A stretch of 12,435 bases of DNA from Xanthobacteraceae bacterium (GCA_030043285.1 JASHXZ010000529.1:1-12435), one strand, 5' to 3'; shown: positions 1 through 6,712, counted from the stretch's first letter. Translations and numbers: made by a program. Notes: a model not told the origin generated them from the sequence alone.

Positions 1-1
1 G

Positions 2-370
2 CCGGCCCTGATCGTTTCCGGCCTGATGCTGGGCGCGCTCTGGCTGTTCATCTCGGTATACATCCGGCAAGTCGAGAACTTCGCCGGCGCGATGAATTTC
101 GTGATGTTCCCGATGTTCTTTTTTTCGTCGGCGCTCTATCCGCTGTGGAAGTTGCAGCAGAGCGGTTCGGCGTGGGTGTACTACGTGGCGCTTGCCAATC
201 CGTTCACCTACGCGGTGGAGCTGATCCGGTTTGCGCTGTACGGCCAGTTCGAAGCGACCTCGGCTGCGGTCGTGATCGGTTCGACCGCATTGTTTTTCCT
301 CCTCGCCGTTATTGGCTACAATCCGCAGCGCGGCATGATCCGCCGGACTGCGCAGGCGCAGCCCGCGTAA
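2..370 (+). CDS. ABC-2 type permease, PedC/LutF-like (3' part)
   Basis: This is the C-terminal 122 residues of an integral membrane permease; the start lies left of the window. Reading frame 2 is open from the window edge to TAA at 368-370. Visible are a hydrophobic helix at the edge, the stretch NFVMFPMFFFSSALYPLW, the motif ANPFTYAVELIRFALYG, a last hydrophobic helix and the tail GYNPQRGMIRR. The pattern of a conserved Pro/Phe-rich segment, an NP.TY.V...R motif and a WGYnP-type tail is that of ABC-2 efflux-type permeases. It resembles the subgroup found with PQQ biosynthesis genes and PQQ alcohol dehydrogenases (PedC in Pseudomonas, LutF in Methylobacterium), where the transporter has been linked to lanthanide-dependent growth. 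The pqq operon converging on it 17 bp away fits that subgroup. Membrane transporter class is secure; the PedC/LutF assignment is from memory of the family and from context. Confidence 0.8.
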   Translation, partial: PALIVSGLMLGALWLFISVYIRQVENFAGAMNFVMFPMFFFSSALYPLWKLQQSGSAWVYYVALANPFTYAVELIRFALYGQFEATSAAVVIGSTALFFLLAVIGYNPQRGMIRRTAQAQPA

Positions 371-387
371 GACAAAAGAGGCGGGTC

Positions 388-1149
388 CTAGCCATACGCT
401 GCGGCGGCCCGCAGCTTGTCGCGAATGACGGCAAGTTCCGCAGCGGACCGCGGGCTGCGCGGGCGCTCGATAGGGACATCTGCGATCACGCGCGCTGGAG
501 ACCGCGACAGCAGAAATATCCGGTCGGCGAGACCAATCGCCTCCTCGATACTGTGCGTGACCAAGAGCGTGGTGGTCGGCCGGCGCGAAACGAGCTCGAT
601 GAGCTCGGCGCGCAGCTTTTCCACCAGGGCAGCATCGAGGGAAACAAAGGGCTCGTCGAGCGCCAGCAGCTCGGGCTCAAACGCAAACGCGCGCGCCAAG
701 GCGACGCGGCGGGCGAGGCCGAGCGATAATTCGCCGGGATAATGGCGCCGGTGAGCGGCGAGCCCGAGCGTCGCGAACAGCGCACTCAAGGTCGCCTCGC
801 CCGCTTGCGGCGCGGCCAGGCGGACATTGTCTTCGACGGTGCGCCAGGGCAGCAGCCGGGGTTCCTGAAAGACGACGCCAAGCCTCCCGTGCGTGGGTCG
901 CGTAACGCTGCCGTCGAAATCTCGATCGAGACCGACAATGATCCGCAGCAGCGTCGTCTTGCCGCACCCCGAAGGCCCGACGACGGCTGCGACTTCGCCA
1001 CTCGACAGCGACAACGATATCTCGCCGAGCACGTGCAGGCGCCCGCCGGATGCCGCGCGATAGGACTTGTGCCTGATATGAAGTTCAAGCCGGCCTGATC
1101 CGCCAGCGGGAGACGCGTCGTTCAAGCGGCTGCACCAGGAATGTTTCAA
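388..1149 (-). CDS. NitT/TauT-type ABC importer ATP-binding protein
   Basis: Cytoplasmic ATPase of the importer whose permease and binding protein lie just upstream. Counting from the TTG at 1149, Walker A is GPSGCGKT (residues 58-65), the Q-loop is FQEPRLLPW (Gln95), the signature is LSLGLARR (141-148), Walker B is LLALDEP (161-167), the D-loop is SLD and the switch His is His199 in VTHS. The pair QEPRLLPW and THSIEEAI is typical of the nitrate/sulfonate/taurine (SsuB/TauB/NrtD) branch. The signature departs from LSGGM/Q: its first Gly is Leu. The start is uncertain because no ATG fits. TTG at 1149 or TTG at 1125 are the candidates, and both overlap the permease gene (65 or 41 bp), which implies translational coupling. 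Last gene of the apparent pqq operon; it ends 17 bp from the convergent ABC-2 permease gene. The substrate is unknown. Confidence 0.9.
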   Translation of the reverse strand: MKHSWCSRLNDASPAGGSGRLELHIRHKSYRAASGGRLHVLGEISLSLSSGEVAAVVGPSGCGKTTLLRIIVGLDRDFDGSVTRPTHGRLGVVFQEPRLLPWRTVEDNVRLAAPQAGEATLSALFATLGLAAHRRHYPGELSLGLARRVALARAFAFEPELLALDEPFVSLDAALVEKLRAELIELVSRRPTTTLLVTHSIEEAIGLADRIFLLSRSPARVIADVPIERPRSPRSAAELAVIRDKLRAAAAYG

Positions 1150-1831
1150 TCGCCAGCATGACGATGACGAAGGTCAATGCATAGGCCAAGATACGAGTTA
1201 CGTCGAATAATTGGAACGCGACGCCGATTTCGAAACCGACCCCGTTGGGCCGACCGAGCAGCTCGACGATCAGCACGATCTTCCATACCAGCGACAGGCC
1301 GGAACGGGTTGCCGCAGCCAGGTAGGGAGCGAGCTGCGGCATGGTCACGTGGCGCAGCCGCGTCCAGCCGCTCATGCGAAACACCGTGGCCATTTCGTCG
1401 AGCGAAGGATCGAGCGCCCGCGCACCCTCCCGGACCGTGACGATGGCAATCGGCAGCTTGTTCAGGGCGACAGCAATAAGCGCCGCGACCTCCGTCAATC
1501 CGGCCCAAATATAAGCGAGCACGATGATCACCAGTGCGGGCAGGTTGAGCAGTACGACGAGCCATGGGTCGGCAAGTCGATCGATGACGGCTATTCGGCC
1601 CATGGCGAGGCCGATCACGGTGCCGAACACCATCGCAATCGTGAACGCCGCCGCAACGCGCAGCAGCGTCACCGCGAGGTTGAACCCGAGCGCGCCTGAG
1701 CGCGCCTCATGAACGATGGCGAGGGCGACTGTCTGCGGCGCAGGCAGGAGCCGCGGACCGACCAGATGCGAGCCGGCCAGCCATATCGCAAGCAGCAGCA
1801 CGACGGAGCCCAGTCGCAGCGCTACGTTCAT
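1085..1831 (-). CDS. NitT/TauT-type ABC importer permease
   Basis: Inner-membrane subunit of a binding-protein-dependent importer, 248 residues, the usual length for SsuC/TauC/NrtB-like permeases. About six hydrophobic helices are visible (roughly residues 7-24, 55-78, 90-112, 114-134, 178-193, 214-234). The EAA-type coupling loop sits at about 145-171, reading DEMATVFRMSGWTRLRHVTM then PQLAPYL, and contacts the ATPase. The ATG at 1831-1829 overlaps the TGA of the binding-protein gene in an ATGA junction, which fixes the start and implies translational coupling. The 3' end overlaps the ATPase gene. The order binding protein, permease, ATPase is the classic NitT/TauT order. Membership of this importer class is clear; what it carries is not. 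Confidence 0.9.
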   Translation of the reverse strand: MNVALRLGSVVLLLAIWLAGSHLVGPRLLPAPQTVALAIVHEARSGALGFNLAVTLLRVAAAFTIAMVFGTVIGLAMGRIAVIDRLADPWLVVLLNLPALVIIVLAYIWAGLTEVAALIAVALNKLPIAIVTVREGARALDPSLDEMATVFRMSGWTRLRHVTMPQLAPYLAAATRSGLSLVWKIVLIVELLGRPNGVGFEIGVAFQLFDVTRILAYALTFVIVMLAIETFLVQPLERRVSRWRIRPA

Positions 1832-2859
1832 TCGCTTGGGCCTGCCGTGTAAAACGTGCCGGGGGCGAGCTGTGAAGCCGGGCCCACGAGGTCGGGCCCG
1901 CCGAGGCGCGCCAGCACCTTGTAGAGCGCTTGCGCATCGGCGATCTCGTCGGCCAGCGGCCGGGTGGGAAGTCCTTCGGCATAGCGCCGGCGATAGACAT
2001 CGAGTGCGGCCTGATCGGTGGCGCCGATACGGGGGCCGAGCCGCTGCCATTCGGCGGGCGAACTCGCGAGGATTTTCTTTGCTTGCTGGGTCACGGAGAA
2101 GAAGCGGTCGAGGAGCGCGTGGTGACGTTCCGCCCAGCCGCCATGAAACACGTAGCCGACCATCGGCACCGGTCCGGCCGCGCCGAGCCGCTTCATGACG
2201 TCTGCCATACTGATCGCGCGCCGCATGCCCTGAGCCTCGAGGCGGGCGCAAAAATTCCAGAACGTCAGCGTAGCGTCGGTTTTGCCTTGCAACAGCATCG
2301 CGGAGAGGAGCGGCGGCGCGCCATAGGAGATGGTGGCTTGCGACTTGAGGTCGACCCCGGACTGTTGCGCCAACGCTTGGAGCAACAACCAGCTTTTGTC
2401 GAGCGGACCGCCGGCGACGCCGAGCCTTTTGCCCTTGAGATCGCCGAGATCTTTGATCGGCGAGTTGTCCGGGGCCATGACAGCGCCGAGCGTGCTCGAA
2501 TAAGGATAGAACACGAGGTCATCGCCGAGCGCGCGCTCGCGCGCCACCCAGAGCCAATCCGACAAGATCAGGTCGGCTGAGCCGCCTTTGAGCGCGATCT
2601 GGCCGGCCTCGGTGCTGGCAAGCTCCGTTACATCGAGATTTAAATCGGCTTGCCGGTCGAGGCCATGAGCTCGGATGATCTCCAGCTCCCATGCCAGCGT
2701 GCCGGTTTTCTGGGCGGCGATGCGAAGCGTGTCAGCGGCATGCGCGATCGATGATCCCACGCACAGCAACGCGGCGAGCACGAGCGGCATCGCCAGCACG
2801 CGCCCAAGACGCAAACGCATACGCCGGAAGATCCCGCAGTTTTGTGGCAGCGCGCTCAT
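1828..2859 (-). CDS. NitT/TauT-type ABC substrate-binding protein (NMT1/SsuA-like)
   Basis: Periplasmic solute receptor of the importer encoded next to it. The first candidate start, ATG at 2859, overlaps the pqqE stop in an ATGA junction and gives 343 residues. A second in-frame ATG at 2820 gives 330 residues and puts the signal peptide (MRLRLGRVLAMPLVLAALLCV, trimmed here as a basic n-region plus Leu/Ala core) at the very N-terminus, with likely cleavage after AHA. The mature part begins DTLRIAAQKTGTLAWELEI and carries IALKGGSADLILSDWLWVARE and IKDLGDLKGKRLGVAGGP, the hallmarks of the NMT1/THI5-like (SsuA, TauA, NrtA) fold. It is cotranscribed with pqqABCDE, so the ligand is probably relevant to PQQ enzymes. 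Possibilities are PQQ or a precursor, a metal chelate, or an alcohol- or amine-derived solute. This link is inferred from position only. Confidence 0.88.
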   Translation of the reverse strand: MSALPQNCGIFRRMRLRLGRVLAMPLVLAALLCVGSSIAHAADTLRIAAQKTGTLAWELEIIRAHGLDRQADLNLDVTELASTEAGQIALKGGSADLILSDWLWVARERALGDDLVFYPYSSTLGAVMAPDNSPIKDLGDLKGKRLGVAGGPLDKSWLLLQALAQQSGVDLKSQATISYGAPPLLSAMLLQGKTDATLTFWNFCARLEAQGMRRAISMADVMKRLGAAGPVPMVGYVFHGGWAERHHALLDRFFSVTQQAKKILASSPAEWQRLGPRIGATDQAALDVYRRRYAEGLPTRPLADEIADAQALYKVLARLGGPDLVGPASQLAPGTFYTAGPSE

Positions 2860-4034
2860 CGCATAGGGCCGTCCGGGACTCTGACACGCGATTTCTGATG
2901 GGCGCGGTATGAATACGGTATATCGCGTTGGCAGGCCCGCAGGGCGACCACGTCGTCGTGATGGGGCGACAGATGGCAGACCGGATCGGCAGCCTGCGCG
3001 TCGCCCGTGATGGCGAAAGCCTGGCAGCGGCAGCCGCCGAAATCGATGTCGCGCCGCGCGCAGCTGCGACACGGCTCCTTCATCCACGCGATGCCGCGGA
3101 ACGCGTTGAATGCCGGCGAATTCGCCCAGATGTCGGCAAGCGAATGATCCCGCACCGACCAGAACTCAAGGCCGGGTATGGATTCGGCGGCATGACACGG
3201 CAGCACTTTGCCTGCCGGCGTCACGTTCAGCGACCGCCTGCCCCAGCCGCCGACGCAGGGTTTCGGAAAGCGGGCATAATAATCGGGAATGACCGCGTCG
3301 ATGACGATCGCGCCGTGATGCTGCTTTCGCAGTTCCTCGACGACTTGGCTGGCGCGCGCCGTCTGCTCGGCGGTCGGCAGCAGCGCGTCGCGATTGCGCA
3401 GCGCCCAGCCATAATATTGTACATGCGCGATCTCGACGCGGCTCGCGCCGTGGCGGATTGCCAGTTCGACCATGGCGCCGATGCGGTCGACATTGGCCCG
3501 ATGGACGACGACATTGACGGTCAACGGAATTTTCAGCCGCACGACTTCGGCAGCCAATTCCTTCTTGCGTGCAAATGCGCCTTGGTAACCGGCGATGTGG
3601 TCGGCCGAAACCGGCTCGCTGTCCTGGATCGAAATCTGCACGTGATCCAAGCCGGCATCGGCGAGCCTGGCGAGCGTTGCCGGCGTGATGCCGATCGCCG
3701 ACGTAATCAGATTGGTGTAGAGCCCGCTGGAATGCGCCGCAGCGGTGATTTCGACAAGGTCGCGGCGCGCTCCCGGCTCGCCTCCGGAGAGATGGACCTG
3801 CAAGACGTTGAGTGCTGCCGCCTCGCGAAATATGCGGGCCCAAGTCTGCGTATCAAGCTCGCTCTCGCGCGGATCAAGCGCCAGCGGATTGGAGCAATAG
3901 GGGCAGCCGAGCGGACAGCGATGAGTGAGTTCGGCAAGCATGCCGATGGGGCCATGAAACGAAGCTATCCCCGCGCCGCTCGCCGGCTCCGGGCTGCTGG
4001 TTTCATTTCCTTTGGGTCGCAAATCGTCCGTCAT
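2856..4034 (-). CDS. pqqE: PqqA peptide cyclase PqqE (radical SAM)
   Basis: Forms the carbon-carbon bond between the conserved Glu and Tyr of PqqA, the first committed step of PQQ synthesis, working with PqqD as peptide chaperone in the cytoplasm. 392 residues. The radical SAM cluster motif CPLGCPYC has Cys40, Cys44 and Cys47, and GGEP is at 84-87. The C-terminal SPASM domain supplies Cys260, Cys280, Cys322, Cys325, Cys335, Cys337 and Cys353, with Asp331 at the position known to ligate an auxiliary cluster. All expected cluster ligands are present, so the enzyme looks intact. The ATG at 4034 lies 6 bp after the pqqD stop. The TGA at 2858-2856 overlaps the ATG of the next gene, an ABC binding protein. 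The tail after Cys353 (about 39 residues) is somewhat long and ends in a basic stretch. Confidence 0.97.
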   Translation of the reverse strand: MTDDLRPKGNETSSPEPASGAGIASFHGPIGMLAELTHRCPLGCPYCSNPLALDPRESELDTQTWARIFREAAALNVLQVHLSGGEPGARRDLVEITAAAHSSGLYTNLITSAIGITPATLARLADAGLDHVQISIQDSEPVSADHIAGYQGAFARKKELAAEVVRLKIPLTVNVVVHRANVDRIGAMVELAIRHGASRVEIAHVQYYGWALRNRDALLPTAEQTARASQVVEELRKQHHGAIVIDAVIPDYYARFPKPCVGGWGRRSLNVTPAGKVLPCHAAESIPGLEFWSVRDHSLADIWANSPAFNAFRGIAWMKEPCRSCARRDIDFGGCRCQAFAITGDAQAADPVCHLSPHHDDVVALRACQRDIPYSYRAHQKSRVRVPDGPMR

Positions 4035-4040
4035 CAGACT

Positions 4041-4331
4041 TCAAAGTTCCAGCAGCTTCTTTTCAGCGAGGCCTTGGAGCAGGCCGGAGACGTCCGCAAG
4101 GATTTGATCGCGCGGGGCGGCATAGCTCTTCGCCAGATCGTCGACGATTGAATCAAGCGTCGCTTCGCCGGTGCAGCGTTTGAGAATCTCGGTGGCTGTC
4201 GGGTCGGCCTTGAAAATCCGCTCTGGCGCAAGCAGCACCCAGCCGCCGTGCGCCTCATTGTGCACCAGGCGCACGCCACGCGGCAGCCGCGGGCGCGATT
4301 GCCCCGAAATGGCTGGCGCGGTGGCGCTCAT
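4041..4331 (-). CDS. pqqD: PQQ biosynthesis chaperone PqqD
   Basis: Small RRE-type (RiPP recognition) protein that binds the PqqA precursor peptide and presents it to PqqE. 96 residues, the normal length. The ATG at 4331-4329 overlaps the pqqC TGA in an ATGA junction, which selects this start over longer in-frame readings. Recognisable family features are PRLPRGVRLVHNEAHGGWVL, the core PERIFKADPTATEIL and the helical C-terminal half with the aspartate-rich TLDSIVDDLAKSY, ending LAEKKLLEL. Here pqqD is a free-standing gene and not fused to pqqC, as it is in some Methylobacterium strains. The downstream gap to pqqE is 6 bp. Confidence 0.96.
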   Translation of the reverse strand: MSATAPAISGQSRPRLPRGVRLVHNEAHGGWVLLAPERIFKADPTATEILKRCTGEATLDSIVDDLAKSYAAPRDQILADVSGLLQGLAEKKLLEL

Positions 4332-5068
4332 TGCCGATCCCCTTGCGGTGGTGCAAAGGCCCCGGGCGGAACATGTCCTGGTGCAACATAAGCGTGATAT
4401 AGAGCATCCAACATCGCCCACAACACGTCGCACTTGAATTCGAGCGCGCGGAGTACGCTGTCCTGAGCGTCGGCGGTCAAAGCGTTGGCCTTGACATAAT
4501 CGAGGGCGAAGCGAGAGTCGCGCTCCGCTTGCGGTGGACGCTGCGAAAAATAGGCCAGCGTCTGCGCACTCACGAAGTCGTAGTTGTTGAGCATGCCCTC
4601 CAGGCGTTCGCTGATGATCTGCGGCGAGAACAGCTCGGTCAGCGACGACGCTATCGCTTCAAGCAGCGTCTTCTCGCGCACGAAATGGACATACGCATCG
4701 ACCGCAAATCGGGTCGCCGGCAGCAAGCCGCGCAACGAAACCACATAATCGCGGTCGATCTGCAAGCCGTCGGTCAGCATCAGCCAGCGCGCTATGCCGC
4801 CTTCGCCCTTGCGTTCGCCGTCATGGTCGATCAGCCGGCTGCGCCACTCGCGGCGGATATCGGAATCCAGACACCGCGCAATCAAACCCGCATCCTTCAC
4901 CGGAATCATCGCTTGATAATAGTAACGATTGAGCGCCCAGGCCTGCACCTGGGCCTTGCTGCACTTGCCGCCATGAAGAAGTTTATGGAACGGATGCAGC
5001 CGGTGATATCGGGTGGCGCCGATCTGACGCAGACGCGCTTCCAACTCGGCCGGCGACAGAGCGCTCAC
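4328..5068 (-). CDS. pqqC: Pyrroloquinoline-quinone synthase PqqC
   Basis: Cofactorless oxidase that catalyses the final ring closure and eight-electron oxidation of AHQQ to PQQ. 246 residues, all-helical, the usual size. Family motifs are LHPFHKLLHGGK, WALNRYYYQAMIPVKDA, IDHDGER, GIARWL and the C-terminal ALEFKCDVLWAMLD. By eye against the Klebsiella enzyme, Arg48, Gln52, Lys58, His82, Tyr173, Arg177 and Lys212 fall at the known active-site positions (Klebsiella numbers minus 2). The counterpart of Klebsiella His154 reads Ile152 within SPQIISERL. The start is GTG at 5068, inside a GTGA overlap with the pqqB stop, so the two genes are translationally coupled. It is followed by pqqD in an ATGA overlap. 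Confidence 0.96.
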   Translation of the reverse strand: MSALSPAELEARLRQIGATRYHRLHPFHKLLHGGKCSKAQVQAWALNRYYYQAMIPVKDAGLIARCLDSDIRREWRSRLIDHDGERKGEGGIARWLMLTDGLQIDRDYVVSLRGLLPATRFAVDAYVHFVREKTLLEAIASSLTELFSPQIISERLEGMLNNYDFVSAQTLAYFSQRPPQAERDSRFALDYVKANALTADAQDSVLRALEFKCDVLWAMLDALYHAYVAPGHVPPGAFAPPQGDRQ

Positions 5069-5970
5069 AATGATATCTCCATGCCGTCTTGAGCGACTTC
5101 AAAACCGGCGGCTTCGACCTTCAATCGCTGCGGTGAGCCGTCGACCAGAATCGGATTGGTATTGTTGATGTGCGTCAGGATGCGACGGCCGCTCAGGCCG
5201 CCGAGCTGCGCCAAGGTGCCGTCGGCGCCATCGAGCGGCATATGGCCCATCCGCCGCCCGGTTTTCGTTCCAGTGCCGTTGACGATCATCTCGCGGTCAT
5301 CAAACAATGTGCCGTCGAAAAGCACCACATTGGCGCGCTGCAAGCGCTCCAATAAAGGCTGCGTCGTGGCCGCGGCGCCGGGAACGTAGACGAGGCGCGC
5401 GTCGTCGCTGATAATCTCTACTCCAACATTGACCCCGGTCTCTGCCGCAAGCTCCGGATCGTCGGTTTCGAGATAAAGCGGCGCCTTGCCCGGTACGGTG
5501 AACAATTCGGCTTGCAGGCCATTCGGCAGCGCGAAGGCTTGCGCCAGCGCGACCGGCCGCCTCTGCACGACGTCCGCGGCGAGAACGTCGAATATCGGGT
5601 TGTCCTCGATTGCGGCCAGCGTTTCGGCGGTGGCGTACACCGCGAAGCCGCCACGCTCGCGCAGTGTGAGTAGCCCCGCGACTTGGTCGACCTCGGCTCC
5701 GGTCAGGACCACGCCGCTGATCGGGCTGCCGCGCGGTGTGCCCTGGGGCCGCAGCGCCGGCGTCGCCTGAATCTGCGCCCGTAAGTCCGGCGAGGCATTG
5801 AGCAAGACCCAGTCGCGGCCGTCCGTTGACACGGCGACGCTCGCCTGGGTCCGCGGCCTGACCCTGGGGTCACCTTCCCAGGCAAGTCGACATGTCCGGC
5901 ACCGGCAATTCCATTGCGGAAAGCCGCCCCCAGCCGCTGCGCCGAGAACGATGGCATTCAGGTGAGCCAT
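5065..5970 (-). CDS. pqqB: PQQ biosynthesis protein PqqB (metallo-beta-lactamase fold)
   Basis: Metallo-beta-lactamase-fold protein, reported to act as a metal-dependent hydroxylase on the Glu-Tyr intermediate before PqqC. 301 residues, matching the family. It begins MAHLNAIVLGAAAGGGFPQW, the standard PqqB N-terminus, which selects the ATG at 5970 over an in-frame upstream extension; that extension would read through pqqA in another frame. The zinc-binding NCRCRTC has Cys22, Cys24 and Cys27. The metal-site loop reads LTGAEVDQVAGLLTLRE around Asp95. Gly-His-Met at 242-244 and THINNTNP with His267 complete the active-site region. No strong Shine-Dalgarno is visible before 5970; it lies 26 bp after pqqA and may depend on coupling. 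The TGA overlaps the pqqC GTG. Confidence 0.96.
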   Translation of the reverse strand: MAHLNAIVLGAAAGGGFPQWNCRCRTCRLAWEGDPRVRPRTQASVAVSTDGRDWVLLNASPDLRAQIQATPALRPQGTPRGSPISGVVLTGAEVDQVAGLLTLRERGGFAVYATAETLAAIEDNPIFDVLAADVVQRRPVALAQAFALPNGLQAELFTVPGKAPLYLETDDPELAAETGVNVGVEIISDDARLVYVPGAAATTQPLLERLQRANVVLFDGTLFDDREMIVNGTGTKTGRRMGHMPLDGADGTLAQLGGLSGRRILTHINNTNPILVDGSPQRLKVEAAGFEVAQDGMEISL

Positions 5971-5996
5971 TGGGGGTCCGACAGCGTGTCCGGTAC

Positions 5997-6074
5997 TCAG
6001 AATTCCGCCGGCAGATAGCCGTTGATTTCGAGCCCGATACATACCTCGACAAGAATAGGGGCTGTCCAAGCCAT
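5997..6074 (-). CDS. pqqA: PQQ precursor peptide PqqA
   Basis: The 25-residue ribosomally made precursor from which PQQ is carved. It reads MAWTAPILVEV, then CI, then GLEINGYLPAEF, stop TGA at 5999-5997. The conserved Glu16 and Tyr20, spaced E-x-x-x-Y as EINGY, are the two residues that PqqE cross-links and that become PQQ. The leader part resembles other alphaproteobacterial PqqA peptides (MxWxAPxxxEVxxGxE). An excellent Shine-Dalgarno, AAAGGAGG, sits about 7 bases before the ATG at 6074, stronger than that of any other gene here, as expected for a substrate peptide needed in excess. First gene of the operon, 26 bp before pqqB and divergent from a cytochrome c gene. Confidence 0.95.
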   Translation of the reverse strand: MAWTAPILVEVCIGLEINGYLPAEF

Positions 6075-6322
6075 GGCTTCCCTCCTTTAGTCCCATTTTC
6101 CGCCGATTTGCCTATGGGAGCGGCCGCAGCCGGCCCGGGCGTGGCTATCAGTAAATCGTCGCAGCCAGGCCGATACAAGAGCTTTTCTCGGCGATCGATG
6201 TGGCTTCGATTTTCCCCTGACCGGGGGTTCTCGCCGATGCGAGCCATAGTAGTATCGGGCTGGGAATCGGCGTGCACGGCCGGTGGAGTCTATCGCGCCT
6301 GCGAAACCTCAGGGGAGGATAA
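6075..6322. promoter_or_regulatory. Divergent pqqA / cytochrome c promoter region
   Basis: This 248-bp gap separates pqqA (leftward) from the cytochrome c gene (rightward) and must hold both promoters. On the minus strand a TTGTAT box (6178-6173) and a TTTACT box (6155-6150) are separated by 17 bp, a weak sigma-70-like candidate for pqqA about 75-80 bp before its start codon. An 8-bp inverted repeat, TCCCCTGA (6213-6220) and TCAGGGGA (6309-6316), has its right arm over the cytochrome Shine-Dalgarno. A second pair, TCGGCGA (6188-6194) and TCGCCGA (6231-6237), could bind a regulator. Repeats this short occur by chance at this length. That the gap is regulatory is near certain; the individual boxes are guesses. 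Confidence 0.6.
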
Positions 6323-6712
6323 ATGTACAAGACGTTGATCATCGTGAGTGCAATCTTGATTGCCTCTTTCGAAACGGCGTCCGCCCAGGACGCCCAGAAG
6401 GGCGAGATAGTCTTTCATTTCTGCCTGCCGTGTCATTCGATCGGTCCAGGTGCGCAGACCAAGGTCGGCCCCGAACTCAACGGCCTCGACGGCCGCCACT
6501 CCGGCAGCGTCCCTGGCTTCGACTATTCGGATGCCAACAAAAAGTCAGGCATCGTCTGGAACGAAGCGAATTTCAAGAAGTATATCCATGATCCCCAAGC
6601 GATGGTGCCGGGCACAAAAATGATTTTCCCGGGTGTCAAGGACGACCAGCAAGTCAACGATCTGTGGGCTTATGTTTCACAGTTCAATGCCGATGGAAGC
6701 ACCAAGAAATAG
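6323..6712 (+). CDS. Secreted class I cytochrome c (c2/c550-like)
   Basis: Periplasmic electron carrier of 129 residues including a signal peptide (MYKTLIIVSAILIASFETAS, likely cut after ASA at residue 21). Haem attachment is CLPCH (Cys34, Cys37, His38). The axial methionine is probably Met100 in MVPGTKMIFPG. Between them stands KVGPELNGLDGRHSG, characteristic of the mitochondrial-type c2/c550 group. The tail is DLWAYVSQFNADGSTKK. The ATG at 6323 is preceded by GGGGAGG at 6312-6318. Divergent placement from pqqA suggests it takes electrons from a periplasmic PQQ dehydrogenase and passes them to a terminal oxidase. It does not look like the specialised cytochrome cL (MxaG/XoxG), so a general c2 role is also possible. 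Confidence 0.93.
   Translation: MYKTLIIVSAILIASFETASAQDAQKGEIVFHFCLPCHSIGPGAQTKVGPELNGLDGRHSGSVPGFDYSDANKKSGIVWNEANFKKYIHDPQAMVPGTKMIFPGVKDDQQVNDLWAYVSQFNADGSTKK

Noticed and set aside
362..385. CCCGC / GCGGG inverted repeat between the two convergent ABC genes as a terminator.
   Set aside because: The stem is only 5 bp with a 14-base loop and no T-tract, and it overlaps the end of the permease gene; too weak to call.
1832..2251. N-terminal extension of the permease into the binding-protein gene.
   Set aside because: It is Arg/Pro-rich shadow sequence; the hydrophobic first helix starts right after the ATG at 1831.
2860..3087. N-terminal extension of the ABC binding protein reading back into pqqE.
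   Set aside because: The extension is a shadow of the pqqE 3' end; the signal peptide and the ATGA junction place the start at 2859 or 2820.
2928..4151. A 407-residue plus-strand open frame opposite pqqE and pqqD.
   Set aside because: It is antisense to two unmistakable genes and has Arg/Asp/His-rich shadow composition with no domain resemblance.
5971..6096. In-frame N-terminal extension of PqqB giving 343 residues.
   Set aside because: Every PqqB I know begins at MAxLxAxVLGxAAGGGxPQW. The extension overlaps pqqA in another frame and has no family resemblance.
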